Positions 1 through 11,065 of a DNA stretch of 64,000 nt are shown one piece after another (the first letter of the stretch is position 1; each line of letters starts with the position of its first letter). Position numbers and translations under genes: made by a program. Source of the stretch: Tetracentron sinense. Lineage: Eukaryota > Streptophyta > Magnoliopsida > Trochodendrales > Trochodendraceae. Below the pieces are notes generated by a model that was not told the DNA's origin, did not search any database, and saw nothing but the letters and a program-made list of their open reading frames with translations. The DNA lies in NCBI GenBank assembly GCA_015143295.1, contig CM026564.1, forward strand, positions 13,194,416 through 13,258,415. Direction: 5' to 3'.

Positions 1-421
1 TTCAAGGTAGATGGGGTATGAAAATACCCTAAGTGTCAAGAGGAAGTCTCTACATAACCTCAACTTGAGAGAACTCTAGTTTTGTCACCTCTTATCAGAA
101 TGGAATGATTCTTAAACCATTAGAACTGTATTGGAACCCTCTTCGAGGTTCATGTTTTACATTTTTTCAGATTTTGAGTCTAAGTTAAGTCAAATGTGGG
201 TTTTCCGAAGTTTTGGCGATTGAAATTCTGGACCAGTCACGTTTATGGCCACTTTGGACCATAAAGAAAGAAGAATTAGGAGTTGTATAAAACATCAAAG
301 TTGTTTCCCTTTCAAAGACGAGTCCAACGTAAGTTGAATTGTCAAAATCCGATAAGCAAGTCAAACGTTATGGTCAAAATACCAAAACAAAGGAAAAGTC
401 AGTCGGAATCTGAAGGGGGTT

Positions 422-612
422 GCGATCAATCGCAAATGGAGTACGATCAATCACAAATTAGTGCGATCAATCACATAGCAAGTGTGATCGATCACATTCA
501 ATCGAGTTTTTTGGAGTTGCTTTCAGGTCTAGGTGCGATCAATCGCACTGGGCCTGCGATTAATTGCAAGGCAAGTGCGATCAATCGCAAATGGAGTGCG
601 ATCAATCGCAAG
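422..612. repeat. Cluster of short palindromes (GCGATCAATCGC type)
   Basis: About eight copies of the near-palindrome TGCGATCAATCGCA or close variants (GTGATCGATCACA, TGCGATTAATTGCA) are spaced 15-40 bp apart inside the LTR, just upstream of its TATA-like box. The cluster gives rise to the AINRK-type repeated peptide seen in one reading frame, which is not a protein-coding signal. Comparable but unrelated palindrome clusters sit in other LTRs of this window (6405-6460, 30770-30960). Confidence 0.75.
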
Positions 613-654
613 CGGGTGCTAGAACTCGGAATTTTGGGTTTTATACCCTTTGCC

Positions 655-662
655 TATAAATA
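655..662 (+). promoter_or_regulatory. TATA-like box of the LTR promoter
   Basis: CTATAAATAG occurs about 40 bp after the last palindrome of the cluster, in a position that suits an LTR U3 promoter. This is inferred from sequence and position only. Confidence 0.35.
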
Positions 663-1672
663 GGGCATCAATTGGGGGTTTTTGCTTACCCAAAACCTAA
701 AGGGGGATCAAGAGAAGGATTGAGAGAGGAGAAGGGAGATTAGGGAGAGATCCAAAAGAGGGTTTTGGATTGAGATCAAGTGGAGCTCAAGCATTGGATC
801 ATCTTAAAGTAAGGGTTCTCCTCTACAAAGTTGGGGGTTCTCTACCCAAGAGTTCTCAAGGTCAAGCATTGATCTTCAAGTGTGCTCCCTCCTCACCAAA
901 TCAAAGGATTCTCTTCAAGATCAAGTGTGATCTTCAAGGTTAGTACACCCTTACTATCTCACTTAGTATTAACTTAGTTTTCCTTGAAAATAAGTGTGAT
1001 TGAGCATGTGCATCCCCAAATTTCTTACCTAAGATCAATGATGCCTAAATTATACAAGATAACTAAGTGGTGAATGATGTGTGAGATGTTGGATGAGGCG
1101 ATTGGATGCCAATGGTAGTGATGAATGATGTGTGTTGGAAATGGTGGAGGGGCATTGTACTCATAATGAACACACCCATGTGTTTGATGAAATGTTGGAA
1201 TGAGAAAACATGAAATAAATGAATACAAGAACCTTGAACACCACATATTTGATAAAATGCATGAATGAGTTGAAAAACTTAAGACTAAGGGAACATGAAT
1301 AAAGTTTTGAAGAAACGTTGCATGTAAGGTGTTTGATGTAATGTGTGTGTGGAATGTGGAACAAAAGTTATGAGATATGAACTAGGGATCTTTCCCTAAA
1401 ATTTAGTAAATATGAAAATATGCTTTATGAGTTTCCTAAATTCTCATGTGCCTATAATTCTTGAAATGCTATATGTTGCCCTCAATCTTTTCATGTCATC
1501 ACTATGCTCACAAATTGTCACGCACCACACGTATGCATGCATGAACTGAGGTTTTTAAGTATATGTATATAAGAAACCAAGCAAAAGCAAGATATGTGAT
1601 TTACTAAACGATTGATAAAGCCAGACATCGGGCCGGTCAAGAAAATTAAGAAATGTAAAACATGGAAGGATG

Positions 1673-2100
1673 TTAGTGTACCAAGACCAGGTATGGGCAC
1701 TAACATCTATTCCCCAGTAAGTATGGGAGGATGCTGGTATACTAAGACCAGGTACGGGTACTAGCATCTGTCTCCAAGTAAAATGACAAGCATGAAAAGA
1801 TACTAGTGTACTAAGACCAGGTACGGGCACTAGTATCTGTTTCCAAGACATGAATAATATGAAAGTATGCTAGTGTACTAAGACCAGGTACGAGCACTAG
1901 TATATGTTTCCAAGACAAGTATGAAAGGGTGTTAATGTACTAAGACCAGGTATGGGCATTAACATCTATTTCCAACAAGTATGAGAGGATACTAGTATAC
2001 TAAGACCAGGTATGGATACTAGTATCTGTCTCCAAGCAAGAATAAAGAATTAAGAAATGATGTTTAGTGTACTAAGACTAGGTACGGGCACTATTATCTA
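1673..2100. repeat. Tandem repeat, ~60-bp unit, inside LTR
   Basis: Seven imperfect units are built around CTAAGACCAGGTACGGGC. In most units it is flanked by inverted arms (TACTAGTG ... CACTAGTA), so each unit can fold as a small hairpin. The units drift in sequence (TAACATC, TAGCATC, TAGTATC on the right arm) and are separated by purine-rich stretches such as CAAGTATGAAAGG. The array lies in the downstream half of the LTR. Confidence 0.7.
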
Positions 2101-2862
2101 TTTCCAAGCAAGCAAGTTAACAAGAAGACACGCATGACTCTCACAAGACAAGATCCTAGTATGTCCGTCCATTTCATAGTTCGGGTACTAGTTAAAACAA
2201 GACAAGATACATGAGATGCATAAAGAACTCACGAGACACATGAGGAAATTGAAACACGTTTTGGTGAAAGCATGAATATAAGGCATGATGTAAAATATGG
2301 TGTTCTAGAATTTTACAATTGTTATTTTGTCTTAGCTTCCGTACTCTGATTTAGTATATATAGATATGATGATGAACTATACTACGCTTGACATATTAAT
2401 GTTATTACTATTGTTAGCTAGTAGCTTGTACTCGTTGAGTATTTCATACTCAGCCGTACATATTGATTCGGAAGGTACGCAGTTCGATACATATGCTCTG
2501 GGTCCTTGGATCGAGGCAATTAGAGTAGGAGTTGTCCGGGATGTTCTTGAGGACGTTAGGGGTCTTGATATGTGGCTCTAGGGTTGGGTTGAGTGAGAGA
2601 GACATGTATTTTGGGATTTACTTTGGGGGGGGGGGGGTTTCATGTGGGCTTGAGTTGGTAACTCAAGTATCTGTACCCTTTGTGATTATTGTATTTTTAT
2701 TCAGTCGTTCGTTTATGTTAACACTTGGAAGTACATTTATTTTAAAGAAATGTTTCGGGTCACTAATTGGCATGCCTTGTATACTCTTTGCAGGATGGTT
2801 CAAAGTATAAGTAACGAGCCCAAATATCGCCTAACTCCTAGGGGGTATTTTGGGGTGTTACA

Positions 2863-4801
2863 CACCAATAACCTTAGAGTTCAAAACCCTAAAGTTGAAA
2901 AACCCAACTTAGAAAACCCTATGAAGCTCACGAAAATCCAAGCAGAATACCCTTGGGGCTCACAGTTTTGGAGAGGAGGAGAGAGAGAGATTGAGAGGTG
3001 TGAGAGTGCCCCACGGTTTGGGGGGGTTGAGGTATATTTATAGGATTTGGATCATATCCAATCCTAATCCAATTAGAAGTTTATTCTTTAGGAGTTATTT
3101 ATTAATAATAACTCTTATTATTAATTAAATAAAACCTAGTTTATCTATAACTACTTTAGTTATAGTAAACCTACTAATTTAGGAGTCCTTTTCCAAAAAG
3201 GATTCCTTAATTAAATGGATTAACCAACAACCAACCAAAAAGAAGGAATCCTAATCAAATTAGGAAACCACCATAGGGGGCATGAGCTTAGGAGGGCGTG
3301 AGCTTAGGGGAGTCATGGACTCCTAGTTGTACCAATTACAACTTATCTCTTTGTTCTTTGCTTTCCAAGCATTGGAATTTAATTCCATAATTAAAAGAGT
3401 TATTATTCAATAATAATTCAACTAACCTAATCCTAATCCTAATCCTAATCCAATTAGGAGAGCTAAAGTGGGCGCCCCACCCTAGGGTTTTAATCCATGG
3501 GATTTGGCCCTCTTAAAAAGGTCCATACTATATGAGTTTATGGATATAGGTCAAACCTATTTCTCCTTTTATTAGGTTAATTAAATAATTACTAATATAA
3601 TCTTTTAATTTAAATTAATAATTAATTTAAACCATAGATTAACTTTTAATCTATTTAATCAATGATTAACATTTAATCATTTAAATAATTAATTAACATT
3701 TAATCAATTGTTTGAGCTCGTATTTCTTATGTGAGCATCTCCACAGATTGCTCTGGGACATTCTAATCCTGGCTTATCCAATGTTATCTCATTGACCCTA
3801 AATAGGAATTACATTGGAATTGCAAGTGACGTGAGATATCCATGTTGCAATTGAATCCCAGTATAAGAACATTAACCAATACGGATCCCGTCACATGAAC
3901 TTTTTAATTCAATTGATCATTCCAATTACATTATCCCTAATGGGCTTTCGAGATTATTTATACTATCTAACTCATAGCCCATTGCACATCATCCGGGTTT
4001 CCAAGACATTTGATTAAGCCATGAGAAACAATTTCTCATGTAAAACATTTTGAGAAAAACTTTTTATAAGTATAATATATTTTAATCAAAATATATTTCA
4101 AACTTGTTTCTTTCAAAATCACCCGCGCAAGATTTAAACTTAATCGACTGTCTTATCCAGAACTTGGATAATCTCCCAATTTAATGAGCATGGATTTCAT
4201 GTTTGATATTCATCATGACTCGAATAACTTTTTGACTATCCAACTGTCACTGTATCGTATTCCATAAGGTAGAGAGTACTTTGGTGGAATCAAAACAGTC
4301 AGATTACTGTTCAGTTATAAATGAACTCATCAGATCTGAGGATCATTGAAATTGTTCAATGTGAATGAGAGACCAACTATCTAATAGTATGTTTATGCAA
4401 GAGGTCTCTCATTGCATGCAATCAGTTAGTGTACATTTAAGCACCCATATGCTGATTTGTAGTCTCTACTACAATAGTTTGAGATAAAACTACATCTTAA
4501 CCATTGAAAATATCTTAGCATTGTGGCAACCATATAAGTGAAGTGCCCAACTTCACCCATAGCTATGACTATATAAGGTATAAGGAACTGGAAAGCTATA
4601 TCTGCCTGTGATTTTCCATCACATAGCTTTCCTACAATATATCCTAAGGACCTTTGTCGATATCTCATATCATATAGATCATCTCATGATCATGGTCAAT
4701 TACCTATAATGAATACACAATAGATAAAGAAGAAGTCTCTATTAATCAAATTAATAAAAATCTTACAATCTAAATGAATTTTCTGGGCATCATGTCTAAC
4801 A
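2863..4801 (-). repeat. Antisense LTR fragment (copia-like), truncated by the upstream gypsy LTR
   Basis: Read on the minus strand, the segment starts TGTTAGACATGATGCCC at 4801, a usual LTR start. It runs to 2863, where the gypsy-type LTR interrupts it. The same family is present at 63378-64000 in the same orientation: the stretch CTAACTACTTTAGTTATAG and its surroundings at about 3150-3180 match 63960-63990, and 2865-2960 matches 63668-63760. The second copy supplies the missing LTR end (…CCCCTTCA on the minus strand). No coding capacity is seen. The family assignment is an inference; these could also be large non-coding (LARD-type) terminal repeats. Confidence 0.5.
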
Positions 4802-5922
4802 AAAGCCTCTGCTACCAATAGTCAGGACTACCTACCTAGATAGTGTGAAAGCCATCATTGCATGAAAAGATATGTTCAGATAAAGAACAGCAAAATAAAT
4901 CTTACAAAGTTTGGAGGTATTTGACCAAAAGTAAAAGAAAAATATTGAGTTAAAAAAATGGATAAAGAAGCACCAAAATGTACGTAAAAAATCAGCATAT
5001 CTGGATCTAACTCGATTTGATTTCTTAGATTTATGTCTCCGTGAGTCCCATTAGTGGTTAATGTCATATCCTTGGAAAAGGAAAGAAACCTTGATTTAGT
5101 ATCTAGACAGACCAACACTACACACATATTGCTTCACTTTTGAACTGTTCACTAAATGAGACTAAGTGAATTGGCTATGCTTTAACATTCCGTGAGATTT
5201 AGTTAGATGTGTATCCTTAGGCGGACTAACTAATCTTGTTCTTCATTGGATTTGTAATTTTAAATTATTACTGCTTGGAATGCTTTTGATGCATGTTTGT
5301 GTAGCACATGATATTTTTTTTGTAATATTATTATGTTTTTCATTTTTTTGTTAGGCATAGGCCTTTCTAGCATAGGTGCCCTGCTTTTGCTACCGTCCTT
5401 GATCTTAAGGGGAGAAGATCAAGTTGAGTTGTTGAGGAGTTTTAGCTTTATAATGTTATATTTTGTTCCCTGCTCTCTAGTCCCCGCAATGTCTGCATTT
5501 GCTTGATTGTATTGTGATTTTCTTGATATTACATGTGTTAAATTTGTATATACTTTGTGATATTGGCTTTTTGACTACCTTTGGCAATTGTGCCAAAAAG
5601 GAGGAGAATGTTGGGTACTAGTTCCCTAGTTCAGTATTTCAGTATATTCCTTCCAATACCTATGTTTATCTATTTGTATATTTCATACATGCTTCACTGG
5701 GTGTTTTATTTATGAGCATGTGCAGGTGTAGGGTTGTAGCAGAGAGATCTAACTTGACAAGAGCTTCAGTGTCTTCACTTTAAGATTATTTCTCTATTGG
5801 TGTCATGTAATTGTGTTGGAGTTATGTAATGCCCTAATTCACCGTTTGATGTGTTTGGGTGTGTTTGTGTCAAGTCATGTACTTCAGTTTGGTTTTGCCA
5901 CGGAATTGCCAAATGGGGAGAT
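4802..5922 (+). mobile_element. Probable 3' internal region of a copia (SIRE/Maximus-like) element, non-coding
   Basis: No usable reading frame is visible. The paired motifs GGCAATTGTGCCAAAAAGG near 5585 and GAATTGCCAAATGGGGAGA near 5905 resemble the untranslated stretch between the last ORF and the 3' LTR of SIRE/Maximus-type copia elements. The purine run AAATGGGGAGA directly before 5923 would be the polypurine tract. Where this element begins on the left is not clear; the first ~500 bp could be ordinary intergenic sequence. Confidence 0.35.
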
Positions 5923-7254
5923 TGTAAAGTCCATGTTTTAGTGTTGGCCTATTCCGTTGTCAAAGAGTGTATCTTGTGTCATTGCCTACAAGCGTCCAAG
6001 ACAAGTGAAGATGACTACTGAAGAAGATAAGTTGAAGACATTCCGACCATAACCTCTATTTCACTCATAGGATGGTAAGTGACCTAGATACCATGTTACC
6101 TTAGGTGGAAATTGACTCAGAATAATCGTATGAACCTTAGGTGACTAGATATGTAGCCTTAAGAGTGTTAGAAGATCTTAAAAAACTAAGGTTCCTTGTA
6201 AGAGGCATATCTCATGAACCATAGCTTTGATTTTGCTCTATAATATATCAAATCGACCGTATCAAAAAGATCGACAACTTTCGTGAAGGAAGTAGGAGCA
6301 AAAATCAAGTTTTTAAGAGTCGTTCGACCAAATCTTGTTTGGGTCGATCCATTCCTCAACAAATTTTGTATAGGAAAAAGAGGCAAAGAGCAGAAAAACT
6401 TTGGGTCGACCCAAAGGGACAATTGGGTCGACCCAATCCCAACTGGGTCCACCCAATGCTTAAAGAAACTTCTAAAATCGTTTTTGCAACTTCTAAAAGC
6501 TTGGTTTTGGTTTCTCTATTTAATATAACACTTCTAGTCCGTGAATGGGGACTTGGGGAGAGTGTTGAGAGGGTATTGGGCTATCTCTAGAGTTCATAGA
6601 AACTCTGAATTTATTTTCTCTCATTCCTTTTATTAGTTTCTCTTCCATCCTAGAGTTTGCAAGCCATTCTTTTATTCTTGCTTGCTTAGATTTTCCCATT
6701 GATGGAATCCATCTAGGATTTGATTTTAATCAAACCATCAACCCGTTTTGGAAAGAACAAATTGACCGGAGTGTTCTGGAGCCTTTATGAAGGAGATCGA
6801 TCCAAGGAGGATCGTGGTTGTATGATTTGGTCGATGGAATCCAAAGTCGTCATTGATAGAGATCGATCGTAGAGATCGTGGTTGTCGAGACACAAGAGAA
6901 GAACAGGCTACTGCAGTAGATTACGAGTCTTGCAAGATCGTGATTACTTATTGAGGCGTGGAAGACTAGCCGTGGATCGAGGAAGTCAAGTCCTGTTTGG
7001 GTGAGGTTCGAGTCTGTAAGTATCTGGTACTTTGTCTTAGTGGATTCTCATTGCTAGACTAGGTCCCGTGGTTTTTCCCGGAAGGGTTTCCACGTAAAAA
7101 TTGTTTATGTTGTGGTTTGCTTGTTTTCCTTATTCCACACTTTAAGTTCATCATCCCTTAATTAATAATTTGATAGCATAATCTTAAAAATGGTAGATAA
7201 ACTTATAGGGAGATCTATCCATCCCCTTGAATTTGTGAGTTCTCAACTCCAACA
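5923..7254 (+). repeat. Candidate copia-type LTR
   Basis: It begins TGTAAAGTCC immediately after a purine-rich tract and ends CTCCAACA, so it has TG...CA ends (1332 bp). No primer-binding site follows it, which fits a 3' LTR. Near 6405-6460 it carries a cluster of GGGTCGACCC palindromes. I found no second copy in the window, so the boundaries rest on end motifs only. Confidence 0.45.
6405..6460. repeat. GGGTCGACCC palindrome cluster
   Basis: Two perfect copies of TGGGTCGACCCA and one variant (TGGGTCCACCCA) occur within about 50 bp, with related GGTCGATCC and GTTCGACCA just upstream near 6315-6350. This parallels the palindrome clusters in the gypsy LTRs, with a different motif. Confidence 0.65.
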
Positions 7255-7520
7255 TTAGATTTGAGGTTCACCGGATTTTTCAGGATCAAACAAATGGAAT
7301 CAAGGCTGTATTGTATAATTAATTTTTAATAGATTAAAATCTCAAAGAAACAAAATTGTCAAACAAAAAATTGAAAACGTGGGAGAATGTTGCTAAATAG
7401 AAGAGTAATAGTGAATGAAGATTGTGGAGAGGTGATGACAAATGAAGACGAAATCGATTGAAGAATAAGAGAGTTAGGACTGCGGTACACATAAAATTGT
7501 GAGAAACTTCAAAATATTAA

Positions 7521-7796
7521 GGGGATGTTTGATAAACTTATCTGATAAGTGCTTTCTAATTAAACTCTAAAAATTAAGAGCTATTCATAATGATAGAGTG
7601 GTCCAAAAATCGACGTTATCGATATAAGTCAAATAAGCTCTTAAAAAAAATTGATTTAAAATTGAATTGGTGGTAAAATCACTTATTGTAAAAATATTTG
7701 ACATCTCTAAAATATTATCAAACAGTCTTATTACTAAATAAGAGCTTAGTTTAGTTGAATAATTCAATAAGCTCTAATTTTAAGTTTTATCATACG
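7521..7796. repeat. Possible MITE
   Basis: The ends GGGGATGTTTGATAAACTTA and (reverse complement of the right end) GGCGTATGATAAAACTTA form an imperfect terminal inverted repeat around an AT-rich, non-coding core. No target duplication is clear. The flanks 7255-7520 and 7797-8129 show nothing recognisable. Confidence 0.3.
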
Positions 7797-8129
7797 CCAA
7801 TTTTTTAAGGGGAATTCTATGTCCACTTTTATTCTTATCAACTTTTTTATACAATACTGGTGGGCAGCACGTGTGATAGAGAGGAGGAAGGGGAGAGAGA
7901 TTGAGAAGAGGACCCCAAGCATTTCGATAAAAACAATTAAGGAATATTTTGTTTTAGAAACTTGAGAGACATTTTGGATAGAAAAAATTGTGAGAGACAC
8001 ATTGCTTATTGAAATATGATGTTGAGACATTTTAAGAACCAAAAATCTTTAGAGACATGTTGGGTATAACAAAGAAAGGGGGCAGGCGGGACCTTGGTGA
8101 GACACTCTTCTTTTGGAACATTTTGCCAA

Positions 8130-8660
8130 GAGAGTGATGAGTCCGGCTATGCCACTAAGGTCACCATATGTTCCTTGTAACACTACTTAACTGTGATTAT
8201 GTTTCACCCACCCTATGGTTCACCCACTTAACCTTGGTTTTTAGAAAAAATATGATATTTTTTAACCATTGGAGTTAGTGAATCTTAACCAAGGTTTAAA
8301 AGGAATTAATAATTTTTTCTAGAAACCAAGAATAAGTAGTTGAACCCTGGGGTCGTTGAATCTTAATCACTGTTGGACTCTCGTTACACCCTTGAGGTTG
8401 CTATGTGTCTCTCTTCGCACCCCTTAATTGTGGTTAAGATTCATCTACGTCTAGAGTTCACCCACCAATCCTTTGTTTTTAGAAAAAATATTATTTTTTA
8501 AACTCTAGTTAAAATCCACTAATTCTTAAGGTTTAATTTTTTTTTTCTAAAATCCAATGATAAGTGGGTGAACCTTAGGAGTGGGTGAATCTTAACCACA
8601 GTTAAAGAGTGTTAAAAGGGACACATGACGACCTCAGTGGTGTAATCAGACTCCAAGAAG
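8130..8660. repeat. Two adjacent copies of a foldback MITE family
   Basis: Each copy (about 8135-8380 and 8380-8655) reads as a long inverted repeat. The left arm has TTAACTGTGATTA..GTTCACCCAC..TTTTTAGAAAAAATAT. The right arm mirrors it as TTCTAGAAACCAAG..GTGAACC..GAATCTTAACCA. The same family occurs at 25259-25602, 45564-45822, 50845-50970 (partial) and 59643-59990. It is non-coding. The terminal GTAACCGGTTTTGGC segment seen in the best copies is missing here, so these are eroded copies. Confidence 0.55.
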
Positions 8661-8737
8661 TTTGGTTATAACCGTAGAGAATTTCAAGCAAACATTTAAT
8701 TAAGTGTTTGACTTATATAATGATTATGATTATGATA

Positions 8738-8870
8738 AGGGTAGTTTGAGAAATTTACAAAATTTCATCTATGTTTTCAAGGGCTCATTATGCAAGGGGT
8801 AGTTTTGGGATTTCATAAAATTTTATCATGTTTTCAAGGGCTCATTATGCAAATGATAGTTTTGGAATTA
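8738..8870. repeat. Short direct repeat, two ~64-bp units
   Basis: The phrase TTTTCAAGGGCTCATTATGC followed by AGTTTTGG occurs twice, about 64 bp apart, with partly conserved flanks. From 8871 to 9178 I see only AT-rich sequence without a recognisable feature. Confidence 0.6.
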
Positions 8871-9178
8871 CAAAAGATTCAATCAACGTTTTGAACATGA
8901 ACATAAGGAATCCTCTTTATATATAGTAAAGATAAAAAACATGAAGCTTTTTGTGGGGTTTATCATTTTCTTCTTCTTTCTTGTTTTGAAAAAGAAAGTG
9001 GAATAGAAGTAAAGTGGACATAGCATTATCATTTTTTTTTTAATGTGGATGTAGCCGTCATCAAATGTTAGGGTGCACCTAACTCAGGTAAGAACAGTCT
9101 AGTACCATAATTGTAGGTTGCAATCCGAATCGCTGGGGCAAAAACAATGTCTTGAACGACATCTATTGATTTTTTTTG

Positions 9179-10866
9179 GGTTTTTCCCAGATCGCCCCTC
9201 TAGTATGGGATTCTTCCCAAAATACACAGGTTTTTAAAACCCTTCTCTAAATGCCTTTATGATTCATTTTCCATAATTCAGCATTTATGAAAAGTCTTAA
9301 CTATCCCTCCATTAGTTTTGAAAGAAGAAGAAGAAGACGGATTTACGTATGTGGATGAGATGAAAGAAGCTCCCCCACTCTCCTCATCTTCCAACTACCC
9401 CTCTATTACCATCTATACTGGTTTTGAAAGAAGAAGAAGAAAAAGAAGAAGAAGAAAAGATGAAAAAATCGCAAAAATCTGAGTTTTTCCGAAGTTTTTT
9501 GCGCGTAGGGTCAATACAATGTATTAACCTAGTACATTTTATATATCGACTGTAGCGACCTAATACAAAATGCACTAGGTTGATACATGTATCAACCTAG
9601 TGTATTTCACGTATTGACCTAGTACATTTCATGTATCGACTGTATCGACCTAATACAAAATGCACTAGATTAATACATGTATCGACTTAGTGCATTTCGC
9701 GTATCGACCTAGTGCATTTCATGTATCGACTATAGCGACCTAATACAAAATGCACTAGGTTGATACATGTATCGACCTAGTGCATTTTATGTATCAACCT
9801 AGTACATTTCATGTATCGGCTGTAGCTACCTAATACAAAATACACTAGATTGATACATGTATCGATTTAGTACATTTCATATATCGACTGTAGTGACCTG
9901 ATACAAAATGCACTAGATTGATACATGTATCTAGTGATACATGTATCGACCTAATGTATTTTATGTATCGACCTAGTGCATTTTATGCTGTAGCGACCTG
10001 ATACAAAATGCACTAGATTGAGACATATATCAACCTAATGCATTTCGTCTATCGACCTAGTACATTTTATGTTTCGACTGTAATGACTTAATACCAAATG
10101 CACTAGGCTGATACATGTATCGGCCTAGTGTATTTTATGTATTGACCTAGTGCATTTCATGTATCGACTGTAGCGACCTAATACAAAATGCACTAGATTG
10201 ATACATGTATCTACCTAGAGCATTTTATGTTTCGATTGTAGCGACCTAATACAAAATGTACTAGGTTGATACATGAATCGACCTAGTGCATTTCATGTAT
10301 CGACTGTGGTGACCTAATACAAAATGCACTAGATTGATACATGTATCGACCTAGTGCATTTCATGTAGCTACCTAATACAAAATGTATCAACCAAATTGA
10401 TACAGTTGTCTTCAACCTTGGAAACACGACTGTAAGTCATAGAAAACGAAAAAAAACACATATATAACATGAAATTTAAGGCTTTGAACCATAATTGCAA
10501 TGATTATAAACATTTTTCCATTGATTAATTATACATGCAATGATTTTTTTGAATTCATTTTTTTTAAAACACAAGAAACCCGAAAATGAGGGTTGTTCTT
10601 CGGTTAATGGCGTTCTTTCACGAAAAGAACATGGAAAGAATACTCTTGGAACGAAGATCTCTCGCCGGAAATGGGGTGGGAACGAAGAACTCTTCGGAAA
10701 TGAGGTAGGGATACCCAAAGTCTTTTCTTCAAATGATTTGGATAAAATAGGAAGAGTTCGCATGTGCGAATGGATGCACATGTGTGTGGGGGCATTTAGA
10801 GAAGGGTTTTCAAAACATGGGTATTTGGGGAAAAACCCCATACTAGAGGGGCAATCCGGAAAAACC
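9179..10866. mobile_element. Long-TIR, non-autonomous MULE-like element
   Basis: The terminal segments 9179-9255 and 10791-10866 are inverted repeats of about 77 bp at roughly 85% identity by eye. Both read GGTTTTTCC..., then GCCCCTCTAGTATGGG, ..., AAAACCCTTCTCTAAATGCC. Long degenerate TIRs around a non-coding interior suit a Mutator-like element. The flanks are T-runs (ATTTTTTTT and TCTTTTTTT), so a 9-bp target duplication is possible but cannot be trusted in such sequence. The interior holds a hairpin minisatellite (9537-10386). The frames at 10476-10947 span the TIR and have no recognisable domain. The right end lies 199 bp before the PGLP1 start codon. Confidence 0.6.
9537..10386. repeat. 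Hairpin minisatellite, ~90-bp unit
   Basis: About nine to ten imperfect units occur. A typical unit runs ATCGACTGTAGCGACCTAAT, then ACAAAATGCACTAG, a GTTGATACATGTATCAAC core, then CTAGTGCATTTCATGT. The centre is a palindrome (ATACATGTAT) flanked by TGCACTAG/CTAGTGCA arms, so most units can form a hairpin with a stem of roughly 17-20 bp. Some units are shortened, and the CpG-containing positions vary most (TCGAC/TCAAC/TCTAC). Confidence 0.8.
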
Positions 10867-11065
10867 TCTTTTTTTCAACTCTCATTCAGCTGCCATCCAA
10901 GTTTTGGGTATGTTTCCGCAACGCGCATTACATGCGCGTCACTCTAGCGTTCCCATCAAGATAAAAAGTTACATCCACTCATATTGCCACGTCAGCCAAA
11001 CAACCACTTAAAAGCTAACGGCCTTGAAGTCACTCAATAGAAATAAGGGGACGCAGAGAAGAGAT
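10867..11065 (+). promoter_or_regulatory. PGLP1 proximal upstream region
   Basis: Only 199 bp separate the MULE-like TIR from the PGLP1 ATG. This segment contains an ACGT-core element (GCCACGTCAG, 10986-10995), a bZIP-type motif common in light-regulated plant promoters, and GATAA at about 10960. No convincing TATA box is seen. The transcription start is unknown, so part of this is probably 5' UTR. The assignment is inferred from position and short motifs only. Confidence 0.3.

Larger units (their letters stand above)
1..2862 (+). repeat. Ty3/gypsy-type LTR, 3' portion (5' end outside window)
   Basis: The block parallels the complete gypsy LTRs at 31022-33542 and 38723-41126. Shared landmarks in the same order are a segment near 290-380 (ACGAGTCCAACGTAAGTTGA versus the 31150 region), a motif near 2430-2470 (GTTGAGTATT...CTCAGCCGTA) and a tail after a GCAGG(A/T)TGGTT motif at about 2790. 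It ends GGGGTGTTACA at 2862, a usual plant gypsy LTR end, and unrelated sequence follows. Short frames inside come from its repeats and are not genes. The other end and any TSD lie outside the window, so solo LTR or 3' LTR cannot be decided. It interrupts the antisense LTR that starts at 2863. Confidence 0.6.

Noticed and set aside
283-663. 126-codon open frame with repeated AINRK-type peptide
   Set aside because: It is generated by the GCGATCAATCGC palindrome cluster inside an LTR; no family or start context.
9537-10386. Regular repeats resembling a CRISPR array
   Set aside because: The units are contiguous, vary throughout and have no unique spacers; plant minisatellite inside a transposon.
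10476-10947. Overlapping frames of 121 and 135 codons on opposite strands just before PGLP1
   Set aside because: They run through the transposon TIR, have no known domain and conflict with each other.
11024-11065. Longer PGLP1 N-terminus beginning at 11024
   Set aside because: The codon there is TTG; the first in-frame ATG is at 11066.
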